From the NCBI GenBank assembly GCA_031289775.1, contig JAITOY010000035.1:1-44575 (forward strand): a stretch of 44,575 bases of DNA, given 5' to 3'. Shown piece after piece: positions 8,531 to 18,189 of this stretch. Under the pieces are notes generated by a model. The model had not been told where the DNA came from. It was given only the letters and a program-made list of their open reading frames with translations, and ran no database searches. Numbering within the stretch: position 1 is the first letter of the stretch; each line of letters begins with the position of its first letter. Position numbers and translations under genes: made by a program. Source of the stretch: Synergistaceae bacterium (GTDB taxonomy: Bacteria; Synergistota; Synergistia; Synergistales; Synergistaceae).

Positions 8531-9655
8531 ATGCTCGCCGAGCCGAGCTACAACTGGAGCGAGATCCGAAAAGGTCTCGACATGTTGATGCTGTTTGTCA
8601 TACTTGTACTTTTTATTTTGGGGCTCGTGTCCATATACAGCGCCGGCGCCGGAGTCAGAAAGTCGACGGCGGCCTATGCCGTTCGCCAACTCGCGTGGGG
8701 CGGAGTGAGCATCGTCGCCTATGCGGCGGTGATCCGCATGGGTTATCAGAATTTCCTGAAGTGGAGCTACTCGATATACGTGATAACAATAGGTGTTCTT
8801 GTCGTACTTTTGGCTCTGGGCACGGCTTCGCGCGGCGCTCAGAGCTGGTTTCGTTTTGGGGCCGTCAGCTTTCAGCCGGCCGAGCTCGGCAAGGTCGCGC
8901 TCATTCTCTTCCTCGCGCGTTTCTGTACGCGTTACCAGCCGGATAACCTGAAGAGGTTCGTGGCCGCTCTCGTTATGTCAGGGCTCTCCGTCGCCATGAT
9001 TCTTCTCCAGCCGGATCTAGGAAGCGCCCTTGTTTATGGATTGATTATCTTCGTGGTGCTGACGGTCGCCGGGACGCCTGTCAAGTACTTGGGCGGGCTT
9101 ATCGTCTGCGGGCTTGTCGCCATGCCTTTTTTATGGAACACGCTCAAGGAGTATCAGAAGCTGCGCCTGTATGTATTCCTCGATCCGTACATCGACCCTC
9201 AGGGCGCGGGGTACAACGTCATACAGTCGAGAATAGCCGTTGGCTCAGGCGGCTTGTGGGGCAAAGGTTTCCTGCACGGCACTCAGGGAAGGCTGCACTT
9301 TCTCCCGGAGCCGCACACGGATTTCATATTCAGCGTCTACGCTGAGGAGTTCGGGTTCGTCGGGGCGCTCGTAGTCATCATTCTGTTCGCCTTCCTGTTC
9401 TGGAGGCTCCTCCGCGCGGCCTTCCGAACGAAAGATCCGCGCGCGAAGCTCCTGTGCGTCGGTGTCAGCGCGTGGGTTTGGTTTCAGGTCATGGAGAGCA
9501 TAGCGATGAGTATGGGCCTCGCCCCTATAACAGGATTGCCCATGCCGCTTTTCAGTTATGGAGGCAGCTCGCTTTTGATGGAGTTCATCGGCCTTGCCTT
9601 GGCGCAGAGCGTGGCAATTTCCCCCGTCCGCGACAAATTCGCGGATATAACGTAG
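8531..9655 (+). CDS. rodA: Rod-shape SEDS glycosyltransferase RodA
   Basis: RodA polymerises lipid II into glycan strands and pairs with PBP2. The 374-residue protein has about ten membrane segments and the SEDS signatures FQPAELGK near 115, LLQPDLGSA near 157 and PLFSYGGSS near 340. The ATG lies one base after the minE stop, so the two are translationally coupled. FtsW is the paralogous alternative, but the operon with mreBCD and the PBP2 gene points to RodA. Confidence 0.93.
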   Translation: MLAEPSYNWSEIRKGLDMLMLFVILVLFILGLVSIYSAGAGVRKSTAAYAVRQLAWGGVSIVAYAAVIRMGYQNFLKWSYSIYVITIGVLVVLLALGTASRGAQSWFRFGAVSFQPAELGKVALILFLARFCTRYQPDNLKRFVAALVMSGLSVAMILLQPDLGSALVYGLIIFVVLTVAGTPVKYLGGLIVCGLVAMPFLWNTLKEYQKLRLYVFLDPYIDPQGAGYNVIQSRIAVGSGGLWGKGFLHGTQGRLHFLPEPHTDFIFSVYAEEFGFVGALVVIILFAFLFWRLLRAAFRTKDPRAKLLCVGVSAWVWFQVMESIAMSMGLAPITGLPMPLFSYGGSSLLMEFIGLALAQSVAISPVRDKFADIT

Positions 9656-9688
9656 TTAAATATTAAAGGGACAGCGGGGGCGAGGTAA

Positions 9689-11494
9689 ATGATAATAAAA
9701 GAGATGGGCGGCGAACTCTGGCCGCTCCTGACGAAGGTCAAACGCCCCGTCAGGTACGTCGGCGGCGAGTGGGGGAGCTTCTCTCCCAAACCGGACGCGT
9801 CGGGGAAGCTCGTTCGTCTCTGTCTGGCTTTCCCTGACGTGTACGAGGTCGGAATGAGCTATCTCGGGTTCCAGATCCTCTACGCGCTTGTGAAGGATCT
9901 CGACTTCGCCGATGTCGAGCGGGTTTGCTGTCCCTGGGTCGACATGGAGTCAGTTATGAGAAAGTCCGGCGCCTCGCTGCGCTCGTTGGAGGGCTCTCGC
10001 GCGTTGCGTGATTTTGATGTGGTTGGTTTTACGCTCCAGTACGAGCTTTGCAGCACGAACATACTCACGATGCTCGACCTGGGCGGTATGCCGCTTCGAA
10101 GCGCCGAGCGGGGCAACTCGGATCCGCTGGTGATAGGCGGAGGCCCTGGCGCGCTTGCGCCGGCGCCTCTTGAGATTTTTTTCGACGCCTTTTGCCTGGG
10201 TGACGGGGAGGTCGTGCTGCCGCCTCTGTTGCATACGCTCGGCGAGCTGAAGGGCGCTGGGAGGGAAAAGAAACTCGAGATTATCGCTCGTCTCCCTGGG
10301 GTATACGTCCCGGGTTCGAGCGAGCTTCCCGTCCGCAGGAGGATAACAGAGGATCTCGACGCGGATTTTCTGCACCGCACTATGATAGTGCCTAACGGAA
10401 GCGTCATTCACGACCGGGCAGTGGTTCAGGTCTTTCGGGGATGCACGAGAGGGTGCCGATTTTGCCAGGCCGGAATGATCGACCGTCCGGTTCGTGAGAG
10501 GAGCGCCAAGTCGGTAGCGAGTCAGCTCGAGGAACTGCTCTCGCGAACTGGTTGGGAGGAGGCGGGTCTCCTGTCGCTCGCTACATGCGACTGGAGGTAT
10601 CTCGGCGAGTTGCTCGACCTTGTGAGACCGGCGCTAGAGGCCGGCAATATAAAGCTGAGTCTGCCGAGCCTGAGGATGGACGCGTTTTCTGTGGATCTTG
10701 CCTCGCGTCTGGAAGGCATGAGGCGCGGAGGACTCACCTTCGCCCCGGAGGCCGGGAGCGAGAGACTTCGCAGGGTTATAAATAAAGGAGTTGACGCCTC
10801 GGACATAGACTCTGCCCTCGACGCTACGTTCGCACATGGCTGGGATAGGGTGAAGCTCTACTTCATGATGGGCTTGCCGACCGAGACCGAAGAGGATCTG
10901 GAGGGCATCGCCGAAATAGCGGAGCGCGCGCTTGGGCACGCAAGGCGCAATAAAAAGCGCGGGGAGATATCCGTATCGCTCGCTGGTTTTGTTCCGAAGG
11001 CCCATACTCCATTTCAATGGGAGGCACAGGCGGCGAGGGAGGAGCTTCGCGAGCGCGGCAGATTCGTCAAAAGCAGGGTCGGAAGGATAAAGGGCAAAAA
11101 AATTACGCTTTCGTACCACGATCCAGATCAGACATTTATGGAGGGCGTCTTCGCGAGAGGCGACAACTCCCTCGGTTGCGTCATAGAGGAGGCGTGGAGG
11201 CGCGGAGCGCGCTTCGACGCCTGGATCGAGTGTTTTGACTTCGGACGATGGATCGGGGTATTCGACGATTTTGGGATCGATCCGAAGAGCTACGCGACGA
11301 GGGAGCGCTCGCAATGCGAGAGCCTTCCGTGGGACGTTATAGACGCAGGGGTGACGAAGGAATTTCTGAAGTCGGAGCTGGAGCGCGCGTTTCGGGCCGA
11401 GGCGACGCCGGACTGCCGGGGCGGTACGTGCAACTCGTGCGGCTGGCAGGCGGCGCCTGAGCGGGGGAGGTTCTGCGAACTGTGCCGCGCGTGA
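9689..11494 (+). CDS. B12-binding-type radical SAM protein (TIGR03960-like)
   Basis: This 601-residue protein has an N-terminal cobalamin-binding-like domain (about 40-200), the radical SAM cluster motif RGCTRGCRFCQAG near residues 249-261 (CxxxCxxC), and a C-terminal cysteine-rich tail (CRGGTCNSCGW, then CELC). It matches the family usually called TIGR03960. In some genomes this protein is fused to DUF2344; here the partner is the next, overlapping gene. The biochemical role is not established as far as I know. The pair commonly lies just upstream of RNase G/E and ribosomal protein L21 and L27 genes, which suggests an RNA- or ribosome-related modification. Confidence 0.88.
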   Translation: MIIKEMGGELWPLLTKVKRPVRYVGGEWGSFSPKPDASGKLVRLCLAFPDVYEVGMSYLGFQILYALVKDLDFADVERVCCPWVDMESVMRKSGASLRSLEGSRALRDFDVVGFTLQYELCSTNILTMLDLGGMPLRSAERGNSDPLVIGGGPGALAPAPLEIFFDAFCLGDGEVVLPPLLHTLGELKGAGREKKLEIIARLPGVYVPGSSELPVRRRITEDLDADFLHRTMIVPNGSVIHDRAVVQVFRGCTRGCRFCQAGMIDRPVRERSAKSVASQLEELLSRTGWEEAGLLSLATCDWRYLGELLDLVRPALEAGNIKLSLPSLRMDAFSVDLASRLEGMRRGGLTFAPEAGSERLRRVINKGVDASDIDSALDATFAHGWDRVKLYFMMGLPTETEEDLEGIAEIAERALGHARRNKKRGEISVSLAGFVPKAHTPFQWEAQAAREELRERGRFVKSRVGRIKGKKITLSYHDPDQTFMEGVFARGDNSLGCVIEEAWRRGARFDAWIECFDFGRWIGVFDDFGIDPKSYATRERSQCESLPWDVIDAGVTKEFLKSELERAFRAEATPDCRGGTCNSCGWQAAPERGRFCELCRA

Positions 11495-12105
11495 GGATAC
11501 ACTTCTCGAAAAGCGGGTACGCCTGTTTCATATCTCATCTCGATCTTCCCATGCTGTTCGGTCGCGCGGCGAGGCGCGCCGGGCTCCGAGCGGAGATGAC
11601 GTTGGGTTTTTCTCCGCACCCGAAGCTCGCTCTGTGCCCTCCGCTTCCAGTGGGCGTGATCGCTCTGAATGAACCCGCTGATTTCTGGTTCGTCGAATGG
11701 GACGGCGATTCGCTCGCTAACTGGAGGGAGTCGCTGCCGCGCGGAATAGATATACTTGACGCGCGCGAGGTCGATGGTTCGTCGCTTAACAAGCTGTGCG
11801 CCGCCGCGTCATACTCGATAGAGCCGCTCTCTGGCGCGGAACCGTCCGCGATAGCTGAAGTCCTGAAGATCGCGCTTGCGCAAATGGGCGCTTTCCTCCG
11901 CGCCGAGGCCCGGGGCTGCGACGCGTTAATTGCCGCGAATGACTTGGAGCGCTGCGGGCCGTCTTTTATGGTGAGGCGCCTTTGCGAGTCGAACGTCGTG
12001 GTTGGGTGGGGGGATTTGTCGATTGTCCGAACCGCGGTTGGCGGCTGGAACGAGGAAGAGGCGAGAGTAATTCCTTTAACGGAGGATCGGGATTATGGGT
12101 TTTAA
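11482..12105 (+). CDS. DUF2344 (TIGR03936) radical-SAM-linked protein
   Basis: The 207-residue product starts with the DUF2344 signature (RIHFSKSGYACFISHLD, then GFSPHPKLALCPPLPVG). It is the separate form of the domain fused to the upstream radical SAM protein in other bacteria, so the two probably form one complex. Start GTG 11482 has GGGGGAGG at 11463-11470. GTG 11491, in a GTGA overlap with the upstream stop, is the alternative. The C-terminal half is poorly conserved and has no motif I can name. Confidence 0.85.
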   Translation: MPRVRIHFSKSGYACFISHLDLPMLFGRAARRAGLRAEMTLGFSPHPKLALCPPLPVGVIALNEPADFWFVEWDGDSLANWRESLPRGIDILDAREVDGSSLNKLCAAASYSIEPLSGAEPSAIAEVLKIALAQMGAFLRAEARGCDALIAANDLERCGPSFMVRRLCESNVVVGWGDLSIVRTAVGGWNEEEARVIPLTEDRDYGF

Positions 12106-13603
12106 AAACGGAGAGATGAAACTCGTAGTGAATGTGATCGACCCGGAGGAGATGCGAGTAGCCATCCTTGACGAGAGGGGCCGGCTCGACAATCTTTACG
12201 TCGAGCGGATGCTGGAGCGTCAGCGCGCAGGCGAGATATACAAGGCGCGAGTGGACAGCGTGCTGCCTGGCATGAACGCCGCATTCCTCAGTCTGGGGGA
12301 CGGGCGCAACGGATTTTTATACTTGAACGACGTGAGGGGCGCTACCGTCAAGGCCGGCATGGACATGGTCGTCCAGGTTCTGAAGACAGCGAGGAAGGGC
12401 AAAGGCGCGAGGGTCTCGCCAAGGGTTTCCCTCGCCGGGCGTTACCTCGTGCTTGTACCTTCTAACGGAGACGTAGGGGTGTCGAAGAGGATAGAGAACG
12501 ACGAGGAGCGCTCGCGCCTTCGCGCCTTAGCGCGAAAACTTCGCCCGGATAGTTTCGGCCTCATCGTCCGAACCGTGGCGGGGTACAGCGAAGAGGACAG
12601 CCTCGCCCGGGACGTCGCCGAGCTTATGGAGGCGTGGGCTGAGGTCGAGCGCAAGGCGAAAAAAAACAACGCCCCTTGTCTCCTGCACCGCGATATAGGG
12701 CTCGTCGAGCGGATACTTCGCGACGAGCTGAACGGGAGCATAGGCGAGATAGTTGTCGATTCGCAGGACGAATATGACAGCATCGGAACCTTCCTCCAGC
12801 GCTTCGGCGAGGACGAACGCCCAGATCTGTCACTGTACAAGGGCAGCATGCCTCTTTTCGACGTCTATGGCGTTGAGCGAGCGATCGACGAGATGCACGA
12901 CCGCAAGGTCTGGCTGCCGAGCGGCGCGTACCTCGTCATAGACCAGACGGAGGCGCTCACCGTGATCGACGTCAACACGGGGAAATATATCGGCTCCAAG
13001 GATCTCCAGGACACCGTGTACCACACGAACTTCGAGGCTGCCGAGGAGATAGCCCGCCAGCTCCGCCTGAGGGCGATAGGCGGCATAGTGGTCATAGACT
13101 TCATCGACATGGAGAGCCAGGAGTACAGGGACAAGCTCGTCGAACAGTTGCAGGATCTCTTCAAAGGAGACAGGTGCAGGGCGAGAGTCTACGGCGTCAC
13201 GGCGCTCGGCTTGGTTGAGATAACCCGGAAGAGGGCGCGGCTCGACATGCGCACGATAATGAGCCGTGGATGCCCGTTCTGCGGCGGTCTTGGTTGGGTG
13301 GACAGGGAGGAGACCGTCGCGATGAAGGTGAAACGCTTCATTCGCAGGTCTGTCCTCGGTTCACACTCCGAGGCCTTTTTGGTGGAGCTTCACCCTGCCA
13401 TAGCGTGCTACATAGCCGAGACGTACCTCGCCATGTGGGAGGAGGAGTTTGAGCGCAGGTTCTATCTCGTCGAGTGTCCAGAGTATGCATGGGACAAGTA
13501 CAAGATAGACTTTCAGGGAACCCTGTCGAGGATCGTACATCGCGTGGATCTTATGGAAAAGCGGGAGGATCGCGTAGTTGTACATAGCACGACTCCAGCT
13601 TAA
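12095..13603 (+). CDS. rng: Ribonuclease G/E
   Basis: This endoribonuclease processes rRNA precursors and turns over mRNA. Domains in order are an S1 domain (about 37-110, with YKARVDSVLPGMNAAF), an RNase-H-like part, and the DNase-I-like catalytic core with the two metal-binding aspartates in VIDVNTGKY near 291 and VVIDFIDM near 335. The zinc-link motif CPFC follows near 392. At 502 residues it lacks the long C-terminal scaffold of E. coli RNase E and is closer to RNase G. ATG 12095 overlaps the previous gene and has GGAGG well spaced upstream. Confidence 0.95.
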   Translation: MGFKNGEMKLVVNVIDPEEMRVAILDERGRLDNLYVERMLERQRAGEIYKARVDSVLPGMNAAFLSLGDGRNGFLYLNDVRGATVKAGMDMVVQVLKTARKGKGARVSPRVSLAGRYLVLVPSNGDVGVSKRIENDEERSRLRALARKLRPDSFGLIVRTVAGYSEEDSLARDVAELMEAWAEVERKAKKNNAPCLLHRDIGLVERILRDELNGSIGEIVVDSQDEYDSIGTFLQRFGEDERPDLSLYKGSMPLFDVYGVERAIDEMHDRKVWLPSGAYLVIDQTEALTVIDVNTGKYIGSKDLQDTVYHTNFEAAEEIARQLRLRAIGGIVVIDFIDMESQEYRDKLVEQLQDLFKGDRCRARVYGVTALGLVEITRKRARLDMRTIMSRGCPFCGGLGWVDREETVAMKVKRFIRRSVLGSHSEAFLVELHPAIACYIAETYLAMWEEEFERRFYLVECPEYAWDKYKIDFQGTLSRIVHRVDLMEKREDRVVVHSTTPA

Positions 13604-16600
13604 GGGCTTCAAGAGCTTTGGCGGGCCTCATGACCTGCCGCTCGCTCCTGGAATGACGGCCATTGTCGGGCCGAACGGAAGCGGCAAGAGCAACCTTCTG
13701 GACGCCCTCCGCTGGGTACTCGGGGACAGCCACGCGTCGAAACTGCGTATATCGCGACAGGGCGACCTGCTCTTTCAAGGCTCCGCGTCGAGGCCGCAGG
13801 CGAGCGAGGCGGAAGTGGCCATTCAAATGCGCGAGGATACGAGGGTCTGCACGATAAGGCGGCGTGTCTCCGACTCTGGGGCGTTATCGCTCGTGGACGG
13901 TACGCGCGTTACCCTGATGGAGCTGGACGAGGCAAAGAGGCTTTGGCAGCTCGCGGGGGACAGATTCGCCTTTATAGGTCAGGGCGACGTCACCGAAGTA
14001 ATACAGCAGCGCCCGCCGGCGCGCAGGATGCTGCTAGAATCGCTCTTCGGCATAGACGCGTACAGAAAACGTCGCACAGAGGCCTCCGACAGGCTCTCGG
14101 AGGTGAAAGAGGAATATGGCAGGCTCAGAACCTTCTCGGCGGAACTTTCGTTACGGCGCGAGGAAATAGCTCCAGCCGTAACGAAAGCCACAGTTGCCCG
14201 CGATATTTTGGATCGCCTCGAGGAGGATCGTCGCGCTCTCTACTGGGTGCGGCGCGTCAGGAACGAACGCGCCGCGCTGGATGCATCGCGTGAGCGCGAG
14301 CGCCTGTCGGAGGTTGCGCGTCTGCGGGATGTCTGGAGAGGGCGCTGGGAGAGAAGCCTCGCCTTTTTGGAGGGCAAGCTGGCCGAGTTGTCCCAGACGA
14401 GGCAGGTTCAGGCGCGTGAGCTCGACGAGGCGAGGAATTCCATTACGAACTTCACGAGAACGGCGTATGGATACGGGTCGGTCATCACATCGGCCCGCCA
14501 GCGGCTGGCTCGGGTGGAGGAGGAGCGTATGTCGCTCGCCTCCAAGCTGAAAAAACTGAGATCTGACAGGGACGTCTCGAGCAAGGAGATGTCGTCGCTC
14601 TCTGCGGAACTGACGGCGGCCCAAAAAACTCTCGCGGATGCCGAGGCGCGGTACAAAGAGCGCCAGGATGCCATAGAGCGAGAGATGGAGAAGCGCGAGC
14701 GGATAAACAGCGAACGCGGCGAGCTCGACGGGCAGATGACTGCCTTAAAGGGGCGCATTCGCTCTATTGGGGCCTCGCTCAAGACGCTCTCGAAGGACAC
14801 GAAGGACGAGCCCGCGGTCGACCCGCTCCGCGAGATAAAACATGAGCTTGGCGTGTTGGAGAAGAAGCACGTCGAGCTCCTTGGCGAACAGGAGACAGCC
14901 GCCACTAGGCACATGGATGTCTACGCCCGGCTGCAGGAAACATCAGCCGACCTCCAGAAGAACAAGAGGGAGGCGTCAAAGCTGGCTAATCGCCTGTCGG
15001 AGCTCGAGGAGCAGGTTCAGACCGAAGTATATCCCCGGCCGGTTCAACACGTGCTCTCCGCGGCCCGCCTCGGACGTCTCGGCGTGAAGCCAAGCGCCGT
15101 GATCGACGCCTTTTCGTGCCCGACGGAGCTGGCGTCAGCGATGGAGGCCTTTCTGGGCGGGAGGCAGTTCTGGATTCTCGTCGACACTATGGACGAGGCC
15201 CGAATTTGCATAGAGTTGCTTAAAAAAAACCAGGCGGGCAGGGCGACGTTCCAGCCGCTCGATCGCAGCAGGCCGAGGAACCGCGACGAATCGTATCGGC
15301 TGCCAGGAAGCGGAGTGGTCGGCTGGGCGATGAAGCTCATCGCCTCCGAAGCTCACTGGCGCCCCGCGCTCGAACACATCATGGGTGACCTGCTGATAGT
15401 GGAGGAGTACAAGCTGGGCCAGAACATGGTCTCGAATGGCTTCAGGAGCCCCATTGTCACGCTGGACGGCGATGTCTTCCAGCCCTCCGGCAGTATTTCA
15501 GGAGGCCGCGCGCAGAAGTCGGGCCGGGCCATAGAGATAAAGTCCGCTCTCTCAACGATGGAGCGCGATGCCGGGGAGGCGAAGAAAAATGTCGGCGCCC
15601 TCGCCGCCGCTCTTGCTAAGATCGAGGAAGAAGAGGCGGCCGCCGCCGCGAAAAAGGACTCTATCGCGGTCGAGATACGGGAGCTGGCGCAAAAACGCAG
15701 CGCCTTCGACGCCCGCAGGGAGGAGATAACGAGGGAGCGCGCGAGGGCAAGGAGCGAGAGGGAGTCGATGATCTCATCACTGAAGGATGCCGCGCTCGCG
15801 TACGCGGAACTTTCGAGCGGACGAAAGGCCCTCGACGCCGATCTGGCGGCCGGAGCGGAGAGCGACGCGAAGTCGCGGGGCGAGTCAGGCGGCTTCAAGG
15901 AGTTCAGGGAGATAGAGCGCCTCAAAAGCGCGGTGGCCCTGACTCTGGAGAAACAGCGATCCGCGTTTGTGCTCTCCGAACGGACGGCCGCCGACCTGCG
16001 CTCGTCGGAGCGCTCGTTGAACGAACTCGAGGAGGATATCTCGTCGCGTGAGCAGGAGCTGATATCCGGCAGGTCGAATCTGGCGAGGCTCGCGAAGCGC
16101 GTGGCGGAGGTCGTGGCGCGCAAGAGGGCGCTCATGGAGGGCATGGCGGAGTTCGGCGACAGGTACGAGCGTATAGCGAAAAGCCGCGACCGCAGGGCTT
16201 CGAGGCTGGAGGTCGCGAGATCCGCGCACGTCGATGCCGCAGCCGCGCTAGGCGCGAGCGAAACCTCCATAGAGACGTACAACAGGGAGCGCGCCGAACT
16301 AATCCAGACGTGGGACGAACAGTACCCGTATCCCGGCCCCGACGCTGTCCGGAACGACCTCGACCCCGACGAACTGAGACGCGGTATCCGCGAGCGTGAC
16401 AGGGATCTGCGCGCGCTCGGCGAGGTCGACATGGGCTCGCTCTCCGAGGATAGGAGCCTCAGAGATCGCCTAGCGTATCTCGGAGACCAGCTCGACGACG
16501 TCGGGAAAAGCATGATAGAGCTTGAACGCCTCATATCTGACGCCGACGAACAGGCAAGGTCGATATTTACCGATGCGATGGAGGAGATAGACAGAAAGTT

Positions 16601-17018
16601 CAACTTTTTGTTCCAGCGCCTCTTCGGGGGAGGCGACGCGAAGCTCGACTTCATAGAGGGAGCTTCGCTCTGGGATAGCGGAGTCGACGTGGTGGCTCGC
16701 CCTCCCGGCAAACACCCTCAGAGCATAGCGCAGCTCTCCGGCGGTGAGCAGTCGCTTTCCGCCATAGCGCTTCTGTTCGCGTCCCTTCAGGTAGCGAACA
16801 GCCCTATCGCAGTCCTCGACGAGGTGGACGCCGCATTGGACGAAGTAAACCTGAGGCGTTTCGCCGACCTAGCGAGAGAGGCCGCGGGCGAACGCCAGAT
16901 TTTCGTAATGACCCACAGAAGAGTGACGATGGAGCGCGCTGACGTCCTATACGGCGTAACCCTGGCTGAACCCGGCCTGTCGCAGGTCATCGGCGTGAGA
17001 GTGGAGGAGTGGGCGTAA
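13578..17018 (+). CDS. smc: Chromosome segregation ATPase SMC
   Basis: SMC is the core of the condensin complex that loads on DNA and extrudes loops. The 1146-residue protein has Walker A GPNGSGKSN near 32-40, a long coiled coil, a hinge about 500-640 (LGRLGVKPSAVIDAF and ISGGRAQ at its edges), a second coiled coil, and the C-terminal head with signature LSGGEQSLSA near 1052 and Walker B AVLDEVDAALDE near 1075. The start is TTG 13578, preceded by GGGAGG and overlapping rng by 26 bases. No scpA or scpB is in the window. Confidence 0.96.
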   Translation: MYIARLQLKGFKSFGGPHDLPLAPGMTAIVGPNGSGKSNLLDALRWVLGDSHASKLRISRQGDLLFQGSASRPQASEAEVAIQMREDTRVCTIRRRVSDSGALSLVDGTRVTLMELDEAKRLWQLAGDRFAFIGQGDVTEVIQQRPPARRMLLESLFGIDAYRKRRTEASDRLSEVKEEYGRLRTFSAELSLRREEIAPAVTKATVARDILDRLEEDRRALYWVRRVRNERAALDASRERERLSEVARLRDVWRGRWERSLAFLEGKLAELSQTRQVQARELDEARNSITNFTRTAYGYGSVITSARQRLARVEEERMSLASKLKKLRSDRDVSSKEMSSLSAELTAAQKTLADAEARYKERQDAIEREMEKRERINSERGELDGQMTALKGRIRSIGASLKTLSKDTKDEPAVDPLREIKHELGVLEKKHVELLGEQETAATRHMDVYARLQETSADLQKNKREASKLANRLSELEEQVQTEVYPRPVQHVLSAARLGRLGVKPSAVIDAFSCPTELASAMEAFLGGRQFWILVDTMDEARICIELLKKNQAGRATFQPLDRSRPRNRDESYRLPGSGVVGWAMKLIASEAHWRPALEHIMGDLLIVEEYKLGQNMVSNGFRSPIVTLDGDVFQPSGSISGGRAQKSGRAIEIKSALSTMERDAGEAKKNVGALAAALAKIEEEEAAAAAKKDSIAVEIRELAQKRSAFDARREEITRERARARSERESMISSLKDAALAYAELSSGRKALDADLAAGAESDAKSRGESGGFKEFREIERLKSAVALTLEKQRSAFVLSERTAADLRSSERSLNELEEDISSREQELISGRSNLARLAKRVAEVVARKRALMEGMAEFGDRYERIAKSRDRRASRLEVARSAHVDAAAALGASETSIETYNRERAELIQTWDEQYPYPGPDAVRNDLDPDELRRGIRERDRDLRALGEVDMGSLSEDRSLRDRLAYLGDQLDDVGKSMIELERLISDADEQARSIFTDAMEEIDRKFNFLFQRLFGGGDAKLDFIEGASLWDSGVDVVARPPGKHPQSIAQLSGGEQSLSAIALLFASLQVANSPIAVLDEVDAALDEVNLRRFADLAREAAGERQIFVMTHRRVTMERADVLYGVTLAEPGLSQVIGVRVEEWA

Positions 17019-17028
17019 TGCCGGTATT

Positions 17029-17931
17029 TTATCCATTCACGCCTACGACTATTTGCCTTATCCCAAATGGGTACCTGATATGCCTTGCTAATTTGTAATC
17101 CACTTCAAAAATTTTATTTAATATAATGTTATCATTTGTTGCCTTTATGTCTTCTTCCATTTTGTTAAGTCTTTCTCGCTCATTTAACTTGTCAAATGCC
17201 CGTCGATTCAGTTTTTTTTGAATATAAAACGGAATATACGCCATGCAGCCGATATAATTGTTATATATGAGCTTGAAATTATTATTTTTCATTTTGTCTG
17301 GCAGGTCATGGCGATCATATCTTTTTACGTGCATACATGCTTTATCAAAATAATCATATAAGTCCGGTCCATATGGAACAACTATGCAGACAATGCCTTC
17401 TTTCTGTAGTATTCTGCCGAATTCTTTTATTACAGCGTCGTCATTTTCAATATGCTCAAGAACGTTCAAGCATATAACCACATCTAATATTTTATCCGGA
17501 AATGGAATTGACGTTATGTCAAATTTAAAAAGCATAATATCTGGATCCATTTTATTAAGTTTAATCAGCCCATTTTCTTCGGCATCAACGCCAATCAAAG
17601 AGACCCCGGCATTCATATTTTTGATATCGCGCAGCATGTATCCAGACGAGCACCCAAAATCACAAATAATTATGTTGTCTTTTCCCTTAATAAATGATCC
17701 GACTTGATCCACCACAGCCTTTCGCTCATAGAAATCGATAGAATGCGAAATAGCAGGTTCGTCAATCATGTTATCAAGCTCTTTGTTCCAGTTAAGAGGA
17801 GCCTTTTTTTTTGATAGATTATAAAAAGGGAAGCGAACTCCAGAGGCGGCTTCGATAAAGCCCGCATCAAACAGGATGTCATCTTGTATGCCGTTATGGT
17901 TCATTATCCGACTCAAAATATTTTTTGTCAT
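17029..17931 (-). CDS. Class I SAM-dependent methyltransferase
   Basis: The AT-rich minus-strand gene encodes about 300 residues with a Methyltransf_11-type core: motif I ICDFGCSSGYM near residue 88, the acidic post-I LIGVDAEENG, and motif IV DVVICLNVLEHIEND. A basic C-terminal region follows. I place the start at ATG 17931 because GAGGG lies 8 bases upstream, and the earlier ATG 17958 falls almost at the predicted transcription start. It is convergent with smc and divergent from the heptose genes. A sugar or lipid-linked glycan substrate is plausible from context but not shown by the sequence. Confidence 0.8.
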   Translation of the reverse strand: MTKNILSRIMNHNGIQDDILFDAGFIEAASGVRFPFYNLSKKKAPLNWNKELDNMIDEPAISHSIDFYERKAVVDQVGSFIKGKDNIIICDFGCSSGYMLRDIKNMNAGVSLIGVDAEENGLIKLNKMDPDIMLFKFDITSIPFPDKILDVVICLNVLEHIENDDAVIKEFGRILQKEGIVCIVVPYGPDLYDYFDKACMHVKRYDRHDLPDKMKNNNFKLIYNNYIGCMAYIPFYIQKKLNRRAFDKLNERERLNKMEEDIKATNDNIILNKIFEVDYKLARHIRYPFGIRQIVVGVNG

Positions 17932-17960
17932 TCGCGTGTCCCTCAATTTGGCGCTCATAT

Positions 17961-17990
17961 ATTATAATTACTCAGGCTTCGCGCATTCAA
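17961..17990 (-). promoter_or_regulatory. Promoter for the methyltransferase gene
   Basis: On the minus strand, TTGAAT (17985-17990) and a perfect TATAAT (17961-17966) are 18 bases apart. The predicted start of transcription falls near 17955, just upstream of the ribosome binding site used for ATG 17931. Confidence 0.55.
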
Positions 17991-18056
17991 AATGGCGTTT
18001 GCGCCATGATAAATCAATAATTGACTGCAAAACAATAACGGCAAAAGCCATCTTTT

Positions 18057-18065
18057 TGGTATAAT
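18057..18065 (+). promoter_or_regulatory. Extended -10 promoter for the heptose gene run
   Basis: TGGTATAAT is a consensus extended -10 element. The matching -35 region is poor, which extended -10 promoters tolerate. It is the only good promoter I see between the divergent methyltransferase and the SIS gene, and all seven genes downstream are closely spaced on this strand. Confidence 0.55.
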
Positions 18066-18105
18066 TAACGAGACGAAAGTTTAAAAAACAAACGAGGCGC
18101 TTGCC

Positions 18106-18189
18106 ATGAATAGATTAACACAGACCGGAGATTTTGAAAACACCCTTGAGTCCGTGAGTTATGTGTTCTTTCGGCGCCGCTATTTTTAA
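18106..18189 (+). CDS. Small ORF, 27 residues, function unknown
   Basis: ATG 18106 has GAGG 8 bases upstream and is about 35 bases after the extended -10, so it is placed to be the first translated unit of the heptose transcript. The peptide (starts MNRLTQTGDFENTL, ends FFRRRYF) resembles nothing I know. It may be a leader peptide, a remnant of a truncated gene, or chance. Confidence 0.3.
   Translation: MNRLTQTGDFENTLESVSYVFFRRRYF

Noticed and set aside
15353-16711. Very long open frame antisense to smc
   Set aside because: High-GC coding sequence with biased codons leaves the opposite strand open. The product is serine- and arginine-rich low complexity, and smc in this region is intact.
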